A DNA stretch of 64,000 nucleotides from Lachnospiraceae bacterium (GCA_003507655.1 DNUZ01000007.1:29299-93298), one strand, 5' to 3'; positions 1 through 8,694 are shown, counted from the first letter of the stretch. The notes: generated by a model not told the origin, from the sequence alone. Translations and numbers: made by a program.

Positions 1-1328
1 TGGATTTTGGCGAAGCAGAGATTGTCAGTGAAAATGATGAAGCGGTGCGTATTATGAGTATCCATAAGAGCAAGGGTCTCGAATTTCCAATCTGCTTTGT
101 GGCAGGATTGGGAAAACGTTTTAATATGTCGGACAGTTATGGAAAAATCGTCGTACATCCGCAGTTTGGGATCGGTGTGGAAGAGTATGATACGAAAAGG
201 CGGATCAAGTCGCAGTCCTTTGTGAAGCAGATTTTAGCAGAGCAGATCCGTTTGGAAAACTTAGGCGAGGAGCTTCGTGTTCTCTATGTGGCACTGACGA
301 GAGCAAAAGAAAAACTGATTTTAGTCGGAACCCTAAAAAAACCGGGAGAAAAATTAGAAAGCTATCAAAGCAGTGCCGGTACCGGGATGCTTTCCTATGG
401 ATGCAGGAGTAATGCGGGAAGCTATTTTGACTGGATCTTGCCGGCAATCTATTCCTATGGTGAAAGATATCCGGTGTATGTGGATAGTGATAGCAAAGAG
501 CAGAGTGAATTCGCAGAGGAATTTCAAAAGGGCTGGGAGAAAGAACAGCTTTTAGAGCATATCTGCGAAGCAGATACAAAGGAGTTAACAGAGCGGCTTT
601 CCTATTGTTATCCGAAAATGGAAGAGGTTTCCTTAAAGACAAAGATATCCGTTTCGGAATTAAAACACAGGGATATGGTATTTGAACCGGAGGAGGAGCA
701 GACGGTACGCTGGTTTGAAGAAGAAGTACCGCTGCCGTATGTGCCGGAATTTGTAAAAGCGCGTGAGGAAAATCAGGGAGCAAAAAGAGGTACGGCAGTA
801 CACCGTGCCATGGAGTGCATTGATTTTTCACGGATGGAGGAGCAGATCCAAAGTGCAGGCGTACAGACAGACCGGGCAGGCATTGCAGGCATTGTAAAAA
901 AACGATTGTCAGAGCTTTTAGAAGAGCATAAAATAGATGAGCAGATGTATGAACTGATCCTGCCGGATAAGATTGCCGGATTTTTTATGGATGAAACAGC
1001 AATCCGCATGAGTAATGCACAGCGGGCAGGCAGATTATTTTTAGAAAAACCGTTTGTATTAGGAAAAGAAGCGGGTGAGATCTATCCGGAAATGGAGAGT
1101 ACGGAGCGGGTATTGATCCAAGGAATCGTGGATGTCTTTTTTATTGAGGACGGTAAAGTACATGTGTTAGATTATAAGACTGACCGGGTAAACAAAGGCG
1201 AGCAGTTGATCGGAAGATATAAAACCCAGATTGAACTTTATGCGGAGGCATTGGCAAAGGCATTAGAGGTAGAAGTCGGCGAGAAACTGATCTATTCCTT
1301 TGCATTAGAAAAAATCGTAAGACTTTAG
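1..1328 (+). CDS. addA: ATP-dependent helicase/nuclease subunit A, C-terminal part
   Basis: The gene enters from outside the window; the frame is open from base 3 with no stop. AddA pairs with AddB to resect double-strand breaks for recombination. The visible part starts in helicase motif V (HKSKGLEFP) and has motif VI (LYVALTRAKEKL) about 80 residues later. The C-terminal RecB-type nuclease domain carries the metal-binding signature LDYKTDRV, followed by a Q-x-x-x-Y helix (YKTQIELYAEAL). The product ends 9 bases before the maf start and probably shares its transcript. Family assignment is firm; the N-terminal helicase domain cannot be seen. Confidence 0.93.
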   Translation, partial: DFGEAEIVSENDEAVRIMSIHKSKGLEFPICFVAGLGKRFNMSDSYGKIVVHPQFGIGVEEYDTKRRIKSQSFVKQILAEQIRLENLGEELRVLYVALTRAKEKLILVGTLKKPGEKLESYQSSAGTGMLSYGCRSNAGSYFDWILPAIYSYGERYPVYVDSDSKEQSEFAEEFQKGWEKEQLLEHICEADTKELTERLSYCYPKMEEVSLKTKISVSELKHRDMVFEPEEEQTVRWFEEEVPLPYVPEFVKAREENQGAKRGTAVHRAMECIDFSRMEEQIQSAGVQTDRAGIAGIVKKRLSELLEEHKIDEQMYELILPDKIAGFFMDETAIRMSNAQRAGRLFLEKPFVLGKEAGEIYPEMESTERVLIQGIVDVFFIEDGKVHVLDYKTDRVNKGEQLIGRYKTQIELYAEALAKALEVEVGEKLIYSFALEKIVRL

Positions 1329-1337
1329 GAGGAAGAT

Positions 1338-1919
1338 ATGAGATTCATTTTAGCATCGGCATCGCCGCGAAGAAAAGAATTGTTAGAACAGATCGGAGTA
1401 AAATTCAATATCCTGCCGGCAACCGGCGAAGAGGTGATCACAAAAGAGCTTCCGGGCGAAGTGGTGATGGAATTGGCAAAACAGAAAGCAGAAGAGATTG
1501 CAAAGACAGCAGGAGCAGATGCTTTGGTATTAGGAGCGGATACCGTGGTTGCATATGAAGGAAAAATATTAGGAAAACCAAAGGATGAAGCGGATGCTTT
1601 AAGAATGCTTACCATGCTTTCGGGAAAAGAACATGAGGTTTACACCGGAGTGGCATTGATAGATAACCGGGATCAAAGCATGGAGAATTTTTTTGAAAGA
1701 ACAAAAGTGACGATGTATCCGGTTTCAGAAGAAGAGATCAGAGATTATATTGCCGGTGGCGAACCGATGGATAAAGCGGGTGCCTATGCCATTCAAGGGA
1801 TCGGAGCAAAATTCATTCAGAAGATCGAGGGGGACTACAACAATGTTGTAGGACTTCCTATCGGCAGAATTTATCAGGAAATAAAGCGAAAATCCATTGA
1901 AATCCCGACGCGTTTTTGA
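1338..1919 (+). CDS. maf: Maf-like nucleotide pyrophosphatase
   Basis: A 193-residue protein of the Maf/Ham1 fold, which hydrolyses non-canonical or modified nucleoside triphosphates in the cytoplasm. The N-terminal ASASPRRKELL is the family signature (S-x-S-P-R-R), and the central LGADTVVAYEGKILGKP holds the catalytic acidic residue region. Length is normal for the family. The start follows AGGAGG by a good distance (AGGAGGAAGAT-ATG). It sits between addA and a small unknown gene, close enough for one operon. Confidence 0.93.
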   Translation: MRFILASASPRRKELLEQIGVKFNILPATGEEVITKELPGEVVMELAKQKAEEIAKTAGADALVLGADTVVAYEGKILGKPKDEADALRMLTMLSGKEHEVYTGVALIDNRDQSMENFFERTKVTMYPVSEEEIRDYIAGGEPMDKAGAYAIQGIGAKFIQKIEGDYNNVVGLPIGRIYQEIKRKSIEIPTRF

Positions 1920-1981
1920 TACGATACTATGGGTGTGAAAAAAACGTATTGGGAGAGAGTTATTTAGGAGGAATATCTGGT

Positions 1982-2245
1982 ATGAATGAATATGATGAAG
2001 AGTGTCTGCAGGTTTTCTTAGAGAAACAGCTTCAGTTATTTCAGGAAGAGGTAGCAACGACACCGGAGGAGGCAGAGGAATTTTTATCAGACTGCATGGC
2101 AGTGATCTGTAAAGATTTAAAAGATGTGAAAGATTACTTTGATGAAGAAGGTGTGGATATTTCCGGACTGTCTTTGGATAACTTAGAGGAATTAGAAGAA
2201 GTATTTGCACTTCCGAGTGGAAGATACTTAATTGTAGAAGGATAA
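1982..2245 (+). CDS. Small acidic protein of unknown function
   Basis: An 87-residue acidic protein beginning MNEYDEECLQVFLEK. I do not recognise a family. The frame is open further upstream to 1916, but a strong AGGAGG lies just ahead of the ATG at 1982, so the shorter product is preferred. It is rich in Glu, Asp and Leu, looks alpha-helical, has no signal peptide or membrane segment, and has two cysteines in the middle (DCMAVICKDL). It lies 18 bases before the FAD oxidoreductase, which suggests cotranscription. Function is unknown. Confidence 0.7.
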   Translation: MNEYDEECLQVFLEKQLQLFQEEVATTPEEAEEFLSDCMAVICKDLKDVKDYFDEEGVDISGLSLDNLEELEEVFALPSGRYLIVEG

Positions 2246-2263
2246 AAGAAAGGAAGTTTTTAA

Positions 2264-3661
2264 ATGTTAAATTATGATATTATTATTATAGGAGCAGGAC
2301 CTTCCGGAATCTTTTGTGCATATGAGTTATTAGAGCATAAAAAAGATTTAAAGGTACTGATGATTGAAAAAGGAAGAAGGATCGAGAACCGCCAGTGTCC
2401 GAAACGTAAGACAAAGGTCTGCGTAGGATGTCAGCCATGTTCCATTACGACCGGATTTGCAGGAGCAGGAGCATTTTCTGATGGAAAACTCTCCTTATCC
2501 CCGGATGTCGGTGGAAATCTTCCGGAGATTTTAGGCTATGAGGCAGCCAAAGAACTGATCCATGAATCCGATGAAATCTATCTGAAATTCGGTGCAGATA
2601 CGAGTATTTACGGCGTGGACAAAGAAAAAGAGATCCGTGAGATCAGAAGAAAAGCGATCAATGCCAACTTAAAGCTGATCGAATGTCCGATCCGTCATTT
2701 AGGAACTGAAGAGGGATATAAGATTTACTCCAGACTTCAGGAACATCTTTTAGAAGCAGGCGTGGAAATCCGTTTTGATACTATGGTCAAAGACCTCATC
2801 ATTGAAGGCGGAAGAGCCGTTGGAGTCCTGACCGAAAAAGGCGAAGAATTCCGTGCAAAAGAGATCGTCTCAGCAGTCGGACGTGAAGGAGCAGACTGGT
2901 TTGCACATATCTGTAAAGAGCACGAAGTTGAGACAGAGGTAGGAACGGTAGATGTTGGTGTGCGTGTGGAAGTGCGTGATGAAGTTATGGACGTACTGAA
3001 CCGCAATCTCTATGAGGCAAAACTTGTTTATCATACACCGACCTTTGATGATAAGGTGCGTACCTTCTGTACCAATCCTTCCGGAGAGGTGGCAACCGAG
3101 TACTATGATGACGGTCTTGCCGTAGTCAATGGACACGCTTATAAGTCAAAAGATTTAAAGACAAACAATACGAACTTTGCACTGTTGGTATCTAAGAACT
3201 TTACAAAACCGTTCAAGACACCGATCGAATATGGAAAACAGATTGCACAGCTTTCCAATATGCTCTGTGCCGGAAAAATCTTAGTACAGACTTTTGGAGA
3301 TTTTAAACGTGGAAGAAGAACAACCGAGGAGCGTCTGTGCCGTAACAACCTGATCCCGACTTTGAAGGATGCGGTTCCGGGAGATCTGTCTTTGGTATTC
3401 CCACATCGTATCATGGTGGATATTGAGGAAATGATCGAGGCACTCGATAAAGTAACACCGGGTATTGCAAGTGATGAAACACTTCTCTATGGTGTAGAGG
3501 TAAAATTCTATTCTAACAAAGTTGTAGTCAATAAGGATTTTGAAACCAGTATTCCGGGACTTCGTGCGATCGGAGACGGAGCATCTGTGACAAGAGGACT
3601 TCAGCAGGCATCTGCAAACGGATTGTCTGTAGCGAGAAGTATCTTAAAGACAATGGAGTAG
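2264..3661 (+). CDS. NAD(P)/FAD-dependent oxidoreductase
   Basis: A 465-residue soluble flavoprotein. The N-terminal IIIIGAGPSGIFCAYEL is a Rossmann dinucleotide-binding motif (GxGxxG) for FAD, followed by ECxxC-like cysteines (CPKRKTKVCVGCQPC) and a glycine-rich GFAGAGAFSDGKL stretch typical of the conserved 'FAD-dependent protein' family common in Clostridia. The C-terminus has a second FAD contact (LRAIGDGASVTRGLQQA). The substrate is not known. It is followed 3 bases later by a SurA-like lipoprotein gene, so the two are probably translated together. Confidence 0.85.
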   Translation: MLNYDIIIIGAGPSGIFCAYELLEHKKDLKVLMIEKGRRIENRQCPKRKTKVCVGCQPCSITTGFAGAGAFSDGKLSLSPDVGGNLPEILGYEAAKELIHESDEIYLKFGADTSIYGVDKEKEIREIRRKAINANLKLIECPIRHLGTEEGYKIYSRLQEHLLEAGVEIRFDTMVKDLIIEGGRAVGVLTEKGEEFRAKEIVSAVGREGADWFAHICKEHEVETEVGTVDVGVRVEVRDEVMDVLNRNLYEAKLVYHTPTFDDKVRTFCTNPSGEVATEYYDDGLAVVNGHAYKSKDLKTNNTNFALLVSKNFTKPFKTPIEYGKQIAQLSNMLCAGKILVQTFGDFKRGRRTTEERLCRNNLIPTLKDAVPGDLSLVFPHRIMVDIEEMIEALDKVTPGIASDETLLYGVEVKFYSNKVVVNKDFETSIPGLRAIGDGASVTRGLQQASANGLSVARSILKTME

Positions 3662-3664
3662 GAG

Positions 3665-4657
3665 ATGAGATCACACAGAAGAATCAGGAGTATGGCATGT
3701 CTGCTGCTTGTGGCGTTGCTGCTGAGCGGCTGTCAGATTGGAAATACAAAAGTGGTATTCTTAAAGCCTGTCGGCTATCATCAGGTGTTTAAGATCGACA
3801 AAGAGGTTTGCAAGAAAAAAGAGGCAAAGGTCTATCTGACCAATTATATGAATATCTACGGTAATGCCTATGGGGTCAGCCTGAGAAAGCAGAAATCCGT
3901 ACAGGAAGATTTAGAGCAGTATGTGAAAGAGTTGACAATATCACAGCTTTCTAAGATCAAATGTATGAATGGTATTGCAAAAGAGCAGAAGATCGAGCTG
4001 ACAAAGGAAGAAGAGCAGATTGCAGAGGCTGCGGCAAAAGAGTACTATGAATCCCTTTCCAAAGAAGAGCGAAAATATATGGGTGCCAGTCAGTCGCTGA
4101 TCACGAAAATGTATAGCGAGTATTTGTTGGCATCAAAAGTATATCAGTCGTTGATCGGAAGTGTGGATGAGGAAGTCAGTGATGACGAGGCACGCATTAT
4201 CGAAGGGATGCAGATTTTTGTCAGGGATTCCGGAAAAGCGGATGAGGTAAAAAAACGCCTGAAAAGAGGCGAAGATTTTGCTTCGGTGGCAGCAAGCTGC
4301 AATGAGGAAACCAGAACAGATATTAAATTTGGCAGGGAGGATATGCCAAAGGAAGTTGTGAAAGAAGCATTTGAGTTAGAAAACGAAGAAATCTCAGGAA
4401 AGATCAAAACAAAAGAGGGATATTATTTCATCAAGTGCATCAACAAATACAACAAAGAGCTGACAGACAAGAATAAAAAAGTCATTTTAGAGGAACGCAA
4501 GGAAAAAGCATTCCATACCGTATATGACAAATATGTTGAAAACAGCTCTACGGTTTTGAATACAAAAATGTGGGATAAACTTCAGGTAAATCTGCCAAAG
4601 GATGTTAAGACCGATTCCTTTTTTGAAGTCATAGACCGACATATGGAAGAAAAGTAG
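3665..4657 (+). CDS. SurA/PrsA-like peptidyl-prolyl isomerase lipoprotein
   Basis: A 330-residue exported lipoprotein. The N-terminus has arginines, a short hydrophobic core and the lipobox LLSGC, so it should be anchored on the outer face of the membrane. An alpha-helical chaperone region (about residues 40-165) is followed by a parvulin-like domain (about 175-265; LKRGEDFASVAASC...GYYFIKCINKY). Such proteins assist folding of secreted proteins, fitting the many exported proteins in this genome. The start overlaps the preceding gene end (TAGGAGATG), suggesting translational coupling; an alternative ATG lies at 3692. A terminator follows at once. Confidence 0.82.
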   Translation: MRSHRRIRSMACLLLVALLLSGCQIGNTKVVFLKPVGYHQVFKIDKEVCKKKEAKVYLTNYMNIYGNAYGVSLRKQKSVQEDLEQYVKELTISQLSKIKCMNGIAKEQKIELTKEEEQIAEAAAKEYYESLSKEERKYMGASQSLITKMYSEYLLASKVYQSLIGSVDEEVSDDEARIIEGMQIFVRDSGKADEVKKRLKRGEDFASVAASCNEETRTDIKFGREDMPKEVVKEAFELENEEISGKIKTKEGYYFIKCINKYNKELTDKNKKVILEERKEKAFHTVYDKYVENSSTVLNTKMWDKLQVNLPKDVKTDSFFEVIDRHMEEK

Positions 4658-4662
4658 CAGAT

Positions 4663-4692
4663 AACCTCTCCGGGGACGGAGGGGTTGTTTTT
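4663..4692 (+). terminator. Rho-independent terminator after the SurA-like gene
   Basis: AACCTCTCCG and CGGAGGGGTT pair with one G-U wobble around a GGGA loop, followed by GTTTTT. It closes the addA-maf transcript. It also marks where the restored toxin frame coming from the other side would stop. Confidence 0.85.
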
Positions 4693-5211
4693 AGGTATCG
4701 GAATAGGAATTACATTTTTCTTCTAACATTTTAAAATTGCAGCATCTTGTTGCTAGAGAAGAGCCTGGTTTTGCCATGCACTTTTGATATAATTTTAAAG
4801 CCTTGTTTTGCAGAGTCTGTTGATATGATCTATCAGAGCTTTTTCTTTTTGTAAAAGGTAGATATAATCGTTTTTTTCTTTCTCGCTGTTAAAAGAACGA
4901 AAATTTTCTATTTGATTATATTTGAGTTGAGTAAGGCAATGGTCAGGAACGGGAATCATGTTATTCATATTTAATACAGCATAAAGATATCCGGTAGTTT
5001 CGTCTTGCAGCTTGTGAAAATCCAGATTATTGGACATTTTTTGATGTTTGGGTTTTGGAGAAGAAATGGGGACATAATAATGAAATTCATTGATGGTAAG
5101 AAGAATTCCCACATGGAGCTTTAAACGATTTCCATATTCTACATAGCCTACGCGGGAATCAAATTGTGTCAGATATTTTATGTAATTTTTATCAATAACG
5201 TACCAATCCAT
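4691..5211 (-). pseudogene. toxN: Type III toxin, ToxN/CptN/AbiQ family endoribonuclease, frameshifted near the C-terminus
   Basis: The uninterrupted frame is 138 codons (5211 to 4795) starting MDWYVIDKNYIKYL behind AGGAGG; an earlier ATG at 5253 has no ribosome site. The N-terminal half has the ToxN core, including YYVPISSPKPKH with the Ser-Ser-x-Lys active-site segment known in this endoribonuclease family. The frame then stops at CKTRL, 30-40 residues short of family length. In the -1 frame, overlapping from about 4815-4850 and running to TAA at 4691, the sequence reads QNKALKLYQK...TRCCNFKMLEEKC, which resembles the conserved ToxN C-terminus. One base lost or gained, perhaps at the A5-G-A5 run near 4846-4856, would explain this. 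The toxin is probably inactive unless it is a sequencing error or recoded. Confidence 0.85.
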
Positions 5212-5272
5212 AAAACCTCCTCGTACTGAATGAAAGGAACAAAAGCTGTGCATCTAGCTTCTGCTATATAGT

Positions 5273-5299
5273 AAAAAAGTGGGTGGAGAATCCACCCAC
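5273..5299 (-). terminator. Attenuating terminator between type III antitoxin RNA and toxin
   Basis: On the minus strand GTGGGTGGA-TTC-TCCACCCAC forms a perfect 9-bp stem with a 3-nt loop followed by TTTTTT. In type III systems a terminator here lets most transcripts stop after the antitoxin RNA and only some read into the toxin. Position and strand fit exactly. Confidence 0.92.
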
Positions 5300-5392
5300 G
5301 ACTGTTAATCGATTGTTTTAATTGGACAATCTAACCGCTTTTAAACGAGTATTTTAACTGGACACTCTAACCACGAAACAGATATTATCTGT
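5300..5392 (-). ncRNA. toxI: Type III antitoxin RNA (ToxI/CptI-like), two 36-nt repeats
   Basis: Two tandem 36-nt units at 5310-5345 and 5346-5381 share most positions; on the plus strand both contain TTTTAA(T/C)TGGACA(A/C)TCTAACC. They lie between a good minus-strand promoter and a perfect terminator, directly upstream of the ToxN-like gene. In known type III systems the toxin cuts such a precursor into repeat-length pseudoknots that wrap and inhibit the toxin. Only about two units are present, as in CptI-type antitoxins rather than the 5.5 copies of classic ToxI. The 5' end is inferred from the promoter. Confidence 0.85.
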
Positions 5393-5398
5393 GTATTT

Positions 5399-5427
5399 AT
5401 TATATGCAATTTGCAGTAAGAAATCAA
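5399..5427 (-). promoter_or_regulatory. Sigma-A promoter of the type III toxin-antitoxin locus
   Basis: Minus strand: -35 TTGATT (5427-5422), 17-bp spacer, -10 TATAAT (5404-5399). Initiation would fall near 5391-5393, just ahead of the antitoxin repeats. Confidence 0.8.
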
Positions 5428-5657
5428 TGGATTTTAAGATGGGATTTTATAAAATTTGTATAAATTTTAAGAGTAATCAATTGTAAATAAGTCTAGAAAT
5501 AAATATTGACACATTATGTAAAAAAATAGCACTATCTTTCAAAAAACAGATATGATATATTAAGGAAAATACAGGAAAAATCAAATGTATTGTTGCAATA
5601 GCAAGGGAAGCAGAGAAAATGTAGCTTCACGAGAATAAACCGCAGAGGAGTGGAAGT

Positions 5658-6275
5658 ATGAATCAAAAAATCGCAAAAACAGGAGCTGTAATTGTCACGG
5701 CTTCCATATTAGTATTTGCCGTTTGTATGTTGATACCTTTTAATTTTGGCAGCTATTTTATATGTATGTTACTACCAATTGGATATATTATGATGGTTTC
5801 CGGTTTTTGCAATGAATGTAAACAGGAAAATAAAGTGGCAGCCTATGTTGGAATGACATTTGCTGGAATCTATGCAGTATTTGTACTCCTTGTGTATTTT
5901 GCACAGACCACGAGCGTCAGATTCGAGGAGTTAGACGGAGTGGCATTGAGAATTCTTGACTATTCCCAAGGTGGATTATTTTTTAGCTATGATTTACTGG
6001 GATATGGTATGATGGCACTCTCCACATTCTTTATCGGCTTGACCATAGAGGCAGAAACAAAAGCGGACAAGTGGTTAAAATATTTATTGATTATCCATGG
6101 TGTATTCTTTGTTGGATGTTTTATTATGCCAATGACCGGAGTATTTCGTTCCATGGCAAGTGGAGAGAACAGTATGGGAGGAGTTCTTGCACTGGAATTT
6201 TGGTGTGCCTATTTTACTCCGATTGGAATTTTGTCATGGTTACATTTTTCAAAAATGGAACAAATCGCCATATGA
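5658..6275 (+). CDS. Polytopic membrane protein of unknown function
   Basis: A 205-residue protein with about six hydrophobic helices (for example VIVTASILVFAVCMLIPF, ICMLLPIGYIMMVSGF, MTFAGIYAVFVLLVYF, LLIIHGVFFVGCFIMPM). No catalytic motif or known domain is recognised. The start follows GAGGAG (GCAGAGGAGTGGAAGT-ATG). A TTGACA at 5506-5511 could be its -35 element but the -10 is weak. It is a single gene between the toxin-antitoxin locus and a strong bidirectional terminator. Confidence 0.75.
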   Translation: MNQKIAKTGAVIVTASILVFAVCMLIPFNFGSYFICMLLPIGYIMMVSGFCNECKQENKVAAYVGMTFAGIYAVFVLLVYFAQTTSVRFEELDGVALRILDYSQGGLFFSYDLLGYGMMALSTFFIGLTIEAETKADKWLKYLLIIHGVFFVGCFIMPMTGVFRSMASGENSMGGVLALEFWCAYFTPIGILSWLHFSKMEQIAI

Positions 6276-6325
6276 GTTCAGAAAATATCAGGATAGTGAT
6301 TTAGAGAAAACGATGTGTTACTATA

Positions 6326-6362
6326 AAAGCCCACCGGAGGTTTGTGACTTCCGGTGGGCTTT
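6326..6362. terminator. Bidirectional terminator between membrane-protein gene and htpG
   Basis: AAAGCCCACCGGA and TCCGGTGGGCTTT form a perfect 13-bp stem around an 11-nt loop, with an A-run before and a T-run after. It can stop the rightward membrane-protein transcript and the leftward htpG transcript. Confidence 0.93.
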
Positions 6363-6393
6363 TGGCATAGACATTTTTATATGATCAATCCCA

Positions 6394-8445
6394 TTACTTC
6401 GCAAGCAGCATCATAATTTCATTACTTCTTGCAATAAAAGCAGCCATTTCATCAGCAGGAAGCGGCTGGTTTGCGATCATAGCAAGGTCATAGAGCTGTT
6501 TGCAGAAGGTCGGTACATGTTCCGAATCCTTGTGTTCAAAGATATATTGAACTAAAGCATTGTTGGCATTCAGTACCAGAGTCTCGGAACCGCCAAACAT
6601 GGAAGGGTCCATGCCCATGCCGTGCATGCTGTACATCTTCATCATATCCTGCATACGGCGGGTGTCCTCGGAAAGAGTAATCATAGAAGAAATATGTTCG
6701 TCCTTTAATTTTTCTACCTTAACATCTAAATTGTCTTTTCCAAGAGCCTTTTTAAATACCTCAGACAAAGTATCCGTGGTTTCTTTTAATTCTTCCTCGG
6801 AAACATCTTCTTTTAAGGAATCGGTTACGTCTGCATCAATGCGGGCGAAACGATACTGCTCGTTGCGGGCTTCTAACTGTGAAATGAAAGAAGTATCAAT
6901 ATTGTGGTCTAAAATGACAGCGTCCATGCCCTGTTCCTTGAACATACGGATGTACTGGCTCTGCTGAACCTTGTCGGTGACATAGTATACAACCTTGCGG
7001 GTATCTTTTTCGGTATCAGCAGCAGTATCGGTATCCTGAGTTTCTTCGGTATCAGCGTCGGCTTCGTCCTTTTTCAGGATTTCAGGTAAGGTCAGATACT
7101 TGTCATCTAAGTTCTTGAACAGAATATAATCGTTCATCTTGTCGCAGAATTTTTCATCCTTTAAGCAGCCAAACTTAATGAATGGGCTGATGTCATCCCA
7201 GTATTTTTCATAGGATTCTTTGTCCGTTTTGCAAAGACCGGCAAGTTTATCTGCAACCTTTTTTGTAATATAGTCAGAAATTTTCTTGACAAAACCATCG
7301 TTCTGTAAAGCACTTCTGGAAACATTTAAAGGCAGGTCAGGGCAGTCGATGACACCTTTTAAGAGCATCAGGAATTCCGGGATCACCTCTTTGATGTTGT
7401 CGGCAATAAATACCTGATTGTTGTAAAGTTTGATCACACCTTCAATGGATTCGTATTCCATGTTGATCTTTGGGAAGTAGAGAATACCCTTTAAATTAAA
7501 CGGGTAATCCATATTCAGATGGATCCAGAATAAAGGCTCCTTGTAATCCTGGAATACCTTGCGGTAAAAAGCAATATATTCTTCGTCGGTACATTCGTTT
7601 GGATGTTTTGCCCAAAGCGGGTTCGTGTCATTCAAAGCAACCGGACGTTTTACGATCTTTGTTTTTTCCATTCGAGGGGAGACTTCTACCTGTTCCTTTG
7701 TACCGTCTTCGTTTTCTTTTTCTTCATATTTTGCTTCTTCCACGATGTTTTCCACGACAGTGTCCTTTTCGGTTACTTCATCTGCCGGAATAGTTTCGTA
7801 TTCGGTTTCTGCATTTTCCTTTTCTAAGAAAATCGGGGTAGGCATGAAAGAGCAGTATTTTTCAATGACTTCTCTTGCACGATACTCGTTGGCAAACTCA
7901 AGGCAGTCCTCGTTTAAGAAAAGAGTGATCTCTGTACCGACGCCTTCTTTTGATCCGTCAGTCATATCAAATTCTGTACCGCCGTCACATTCCCAGTGAA
8001 CAGCCGTAGCGCCATCCTTATAGGAAAGGGTATCAATGTGCACTTCATCTGCTACCATAAAAGCAGAGTAGAAGCCGAGACCGAAATGTCCGATGATCTG
8101 GTCTTCGTTTGCTTTGTCCTTGTATTTTTCTAAAAAGTCAGTTGCACCGGAAAAAGCAATCTGATTGATGTATTCCTCAACCTCGTCAGCAGTCATACCA
8201 AGACCGTTATCGATAAATTTCAAAGTTTTTTCTTCCGGGTTCAAAACCACACGGATTTTCGCTTCGTAGTCATCCGGGAGGCTGTATTCACCCATCATAT
8301 CCAGCTTTTTCAATTTGGTAATGGCATCACAACCGTTCGAGATCAATTCACGGTAGAAAATGTCATGGTCAGAATATAACCATTTCTTTATAATAGGAAA
8401 AATATTGTCACTGTTAATGGAAAGGCTTCCATGTCTGTTACTCAT
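6394..8445 (-). CDS. htpG: Hsp90-family molecular chaperone HtpG
   Basis: A 683-residue cytosolic ATP-dependent chaperone. The N-terminal GHKL ATPase domain shows ELISNGCDAITKL, DNGLGMTADEV and IGHFGLGFYSAFM (nucleotide-binding motifs); middle and C-terminal dimerisation domains follow. It is longer than E. coli HtpG because of charged linkers near residues 225-270 and 480-500 (Asp/Glu/Thr-rich). The ATG at 8445 is preferred because it is 9 bases from AAGGAG; an ATG at 8451 is only 3 bases away. A CIRCE operator and a TTGACA/TAAAAT promoter lie upstream, so HrcA control is expected. Confidence 0.95.
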   Translation of the reverse strand: MSNRHGSLSINSDNIFPIIKKWLYSDHDIFYRELISNGCDAITKLKKLDMMGEYSLPDDYEAKIRVVLNPEEKTLKFIDNGLGMTADEVEEYINQIAFSGATDFLEKYKDKANEDQIIGHFGLGFYSAFMVADEVHIDTLSYKDGATAVHWECDGGTEFDMTDGSKEGVGTEITLFLNEDCLEFANEYRAREVIEKYCSFMPTPIFLEKENAETEYETIPADEVTEKDTVVENIVEEAKYEEKENEDGTKEQVEVSPRMEKTKIVKRPVALNDTNPLWAKHPNECTDEEYIAFYRKVFQDYKEPLFWIHLNMDYPFNLKGILYFPKINMEYESIEGVIKLYNNQVFIADNIKEVIPEFLMLLKGVIDCPDLPLNVSRSALQNDGFVKKISDYITKKVADKLAGLCKTDKESYEKYWDDISPFIKFGCLKDEKFCDKMNDYILFKNLDDKYLTLPEILKKDEADADTEETQDTDTAADTEKDTRKVVYYVTDKVQQSQYIRMFKEQGMDAVILDHNIDTSFISQLEARNEQYRFARIDADVTDSLKEDVSEEELKETTDTLSEVFKKALGKDNLDVKVEKLKDEHISSMITLSEDTRRMQDMMKMYSMHGMGMDPSMFGGSETLVLNANNALVQYIFEHKDSEHVPTFCKQLYDLAMIANQPLPADEMAAFIARSNEIMMLLAK

Positions 8446-8498
8446 AGTCATACACTCCTTCTTGTGTTTTATTTTCAAATATTTTGATGCTAGTACAT

Positions 8499-8527
8499 AT
8501 TTTAGTATCAGAAAAAGACAATGTCAA
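8499..8527 (-). promoter_or_regulatory. htpG promoter
   Basis: Minus strand: perfect -35 TTGACA (8527-8522), 17-bp spacer, -10 TAAAAT (8504-8499). The CIRCE element starts 7 bp upstream of the -35. Confidence 0.85.
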
Positions 8528-8534
8528 TAGAAAA

Positions 8535-8561
8535 TTAGCACTCGTTTAAAATGAGTGCTAA
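8535..8561. promoter_or_regulatory. CIRCE element (HrcA operator) of htpG
   Basis: TTAGCACTC (8535-8543), 9-nt spacer, GAGTGCTAA (8553-8561): an exact match to the CIRCE consensus bound by the heat-shock repressor HrcA. It lies just upstream of the htpG promoter. Confidence 0.97.
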
Positions 8562-8694
8562 CAGAAGAGCCAAAACCATTGAGAATAGGGGCTAAATGAG
8601 AATTTATTAAAAAAATATAAACAATCAGAGAAATAAAAAATCTCCAAATAAAGAAAATGACGAAAAAGACGAAAAAACAGAGAAATACAAATAA

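Noticed and set aside
205-831. 208-codon open frame on the minus strand inside addA
   Set aside because: It is the antisense of a clear helicase/nuclease gene, has no ribosome site, and its composition (Pro, His, Arg-rich) is that of a shadow frame.
4795-5253. Longer toxin start at 5253
   Set aside because: No ribosome site there, it would overlap the leader, and the ATG at 5211 has a perfect AGGAGG.
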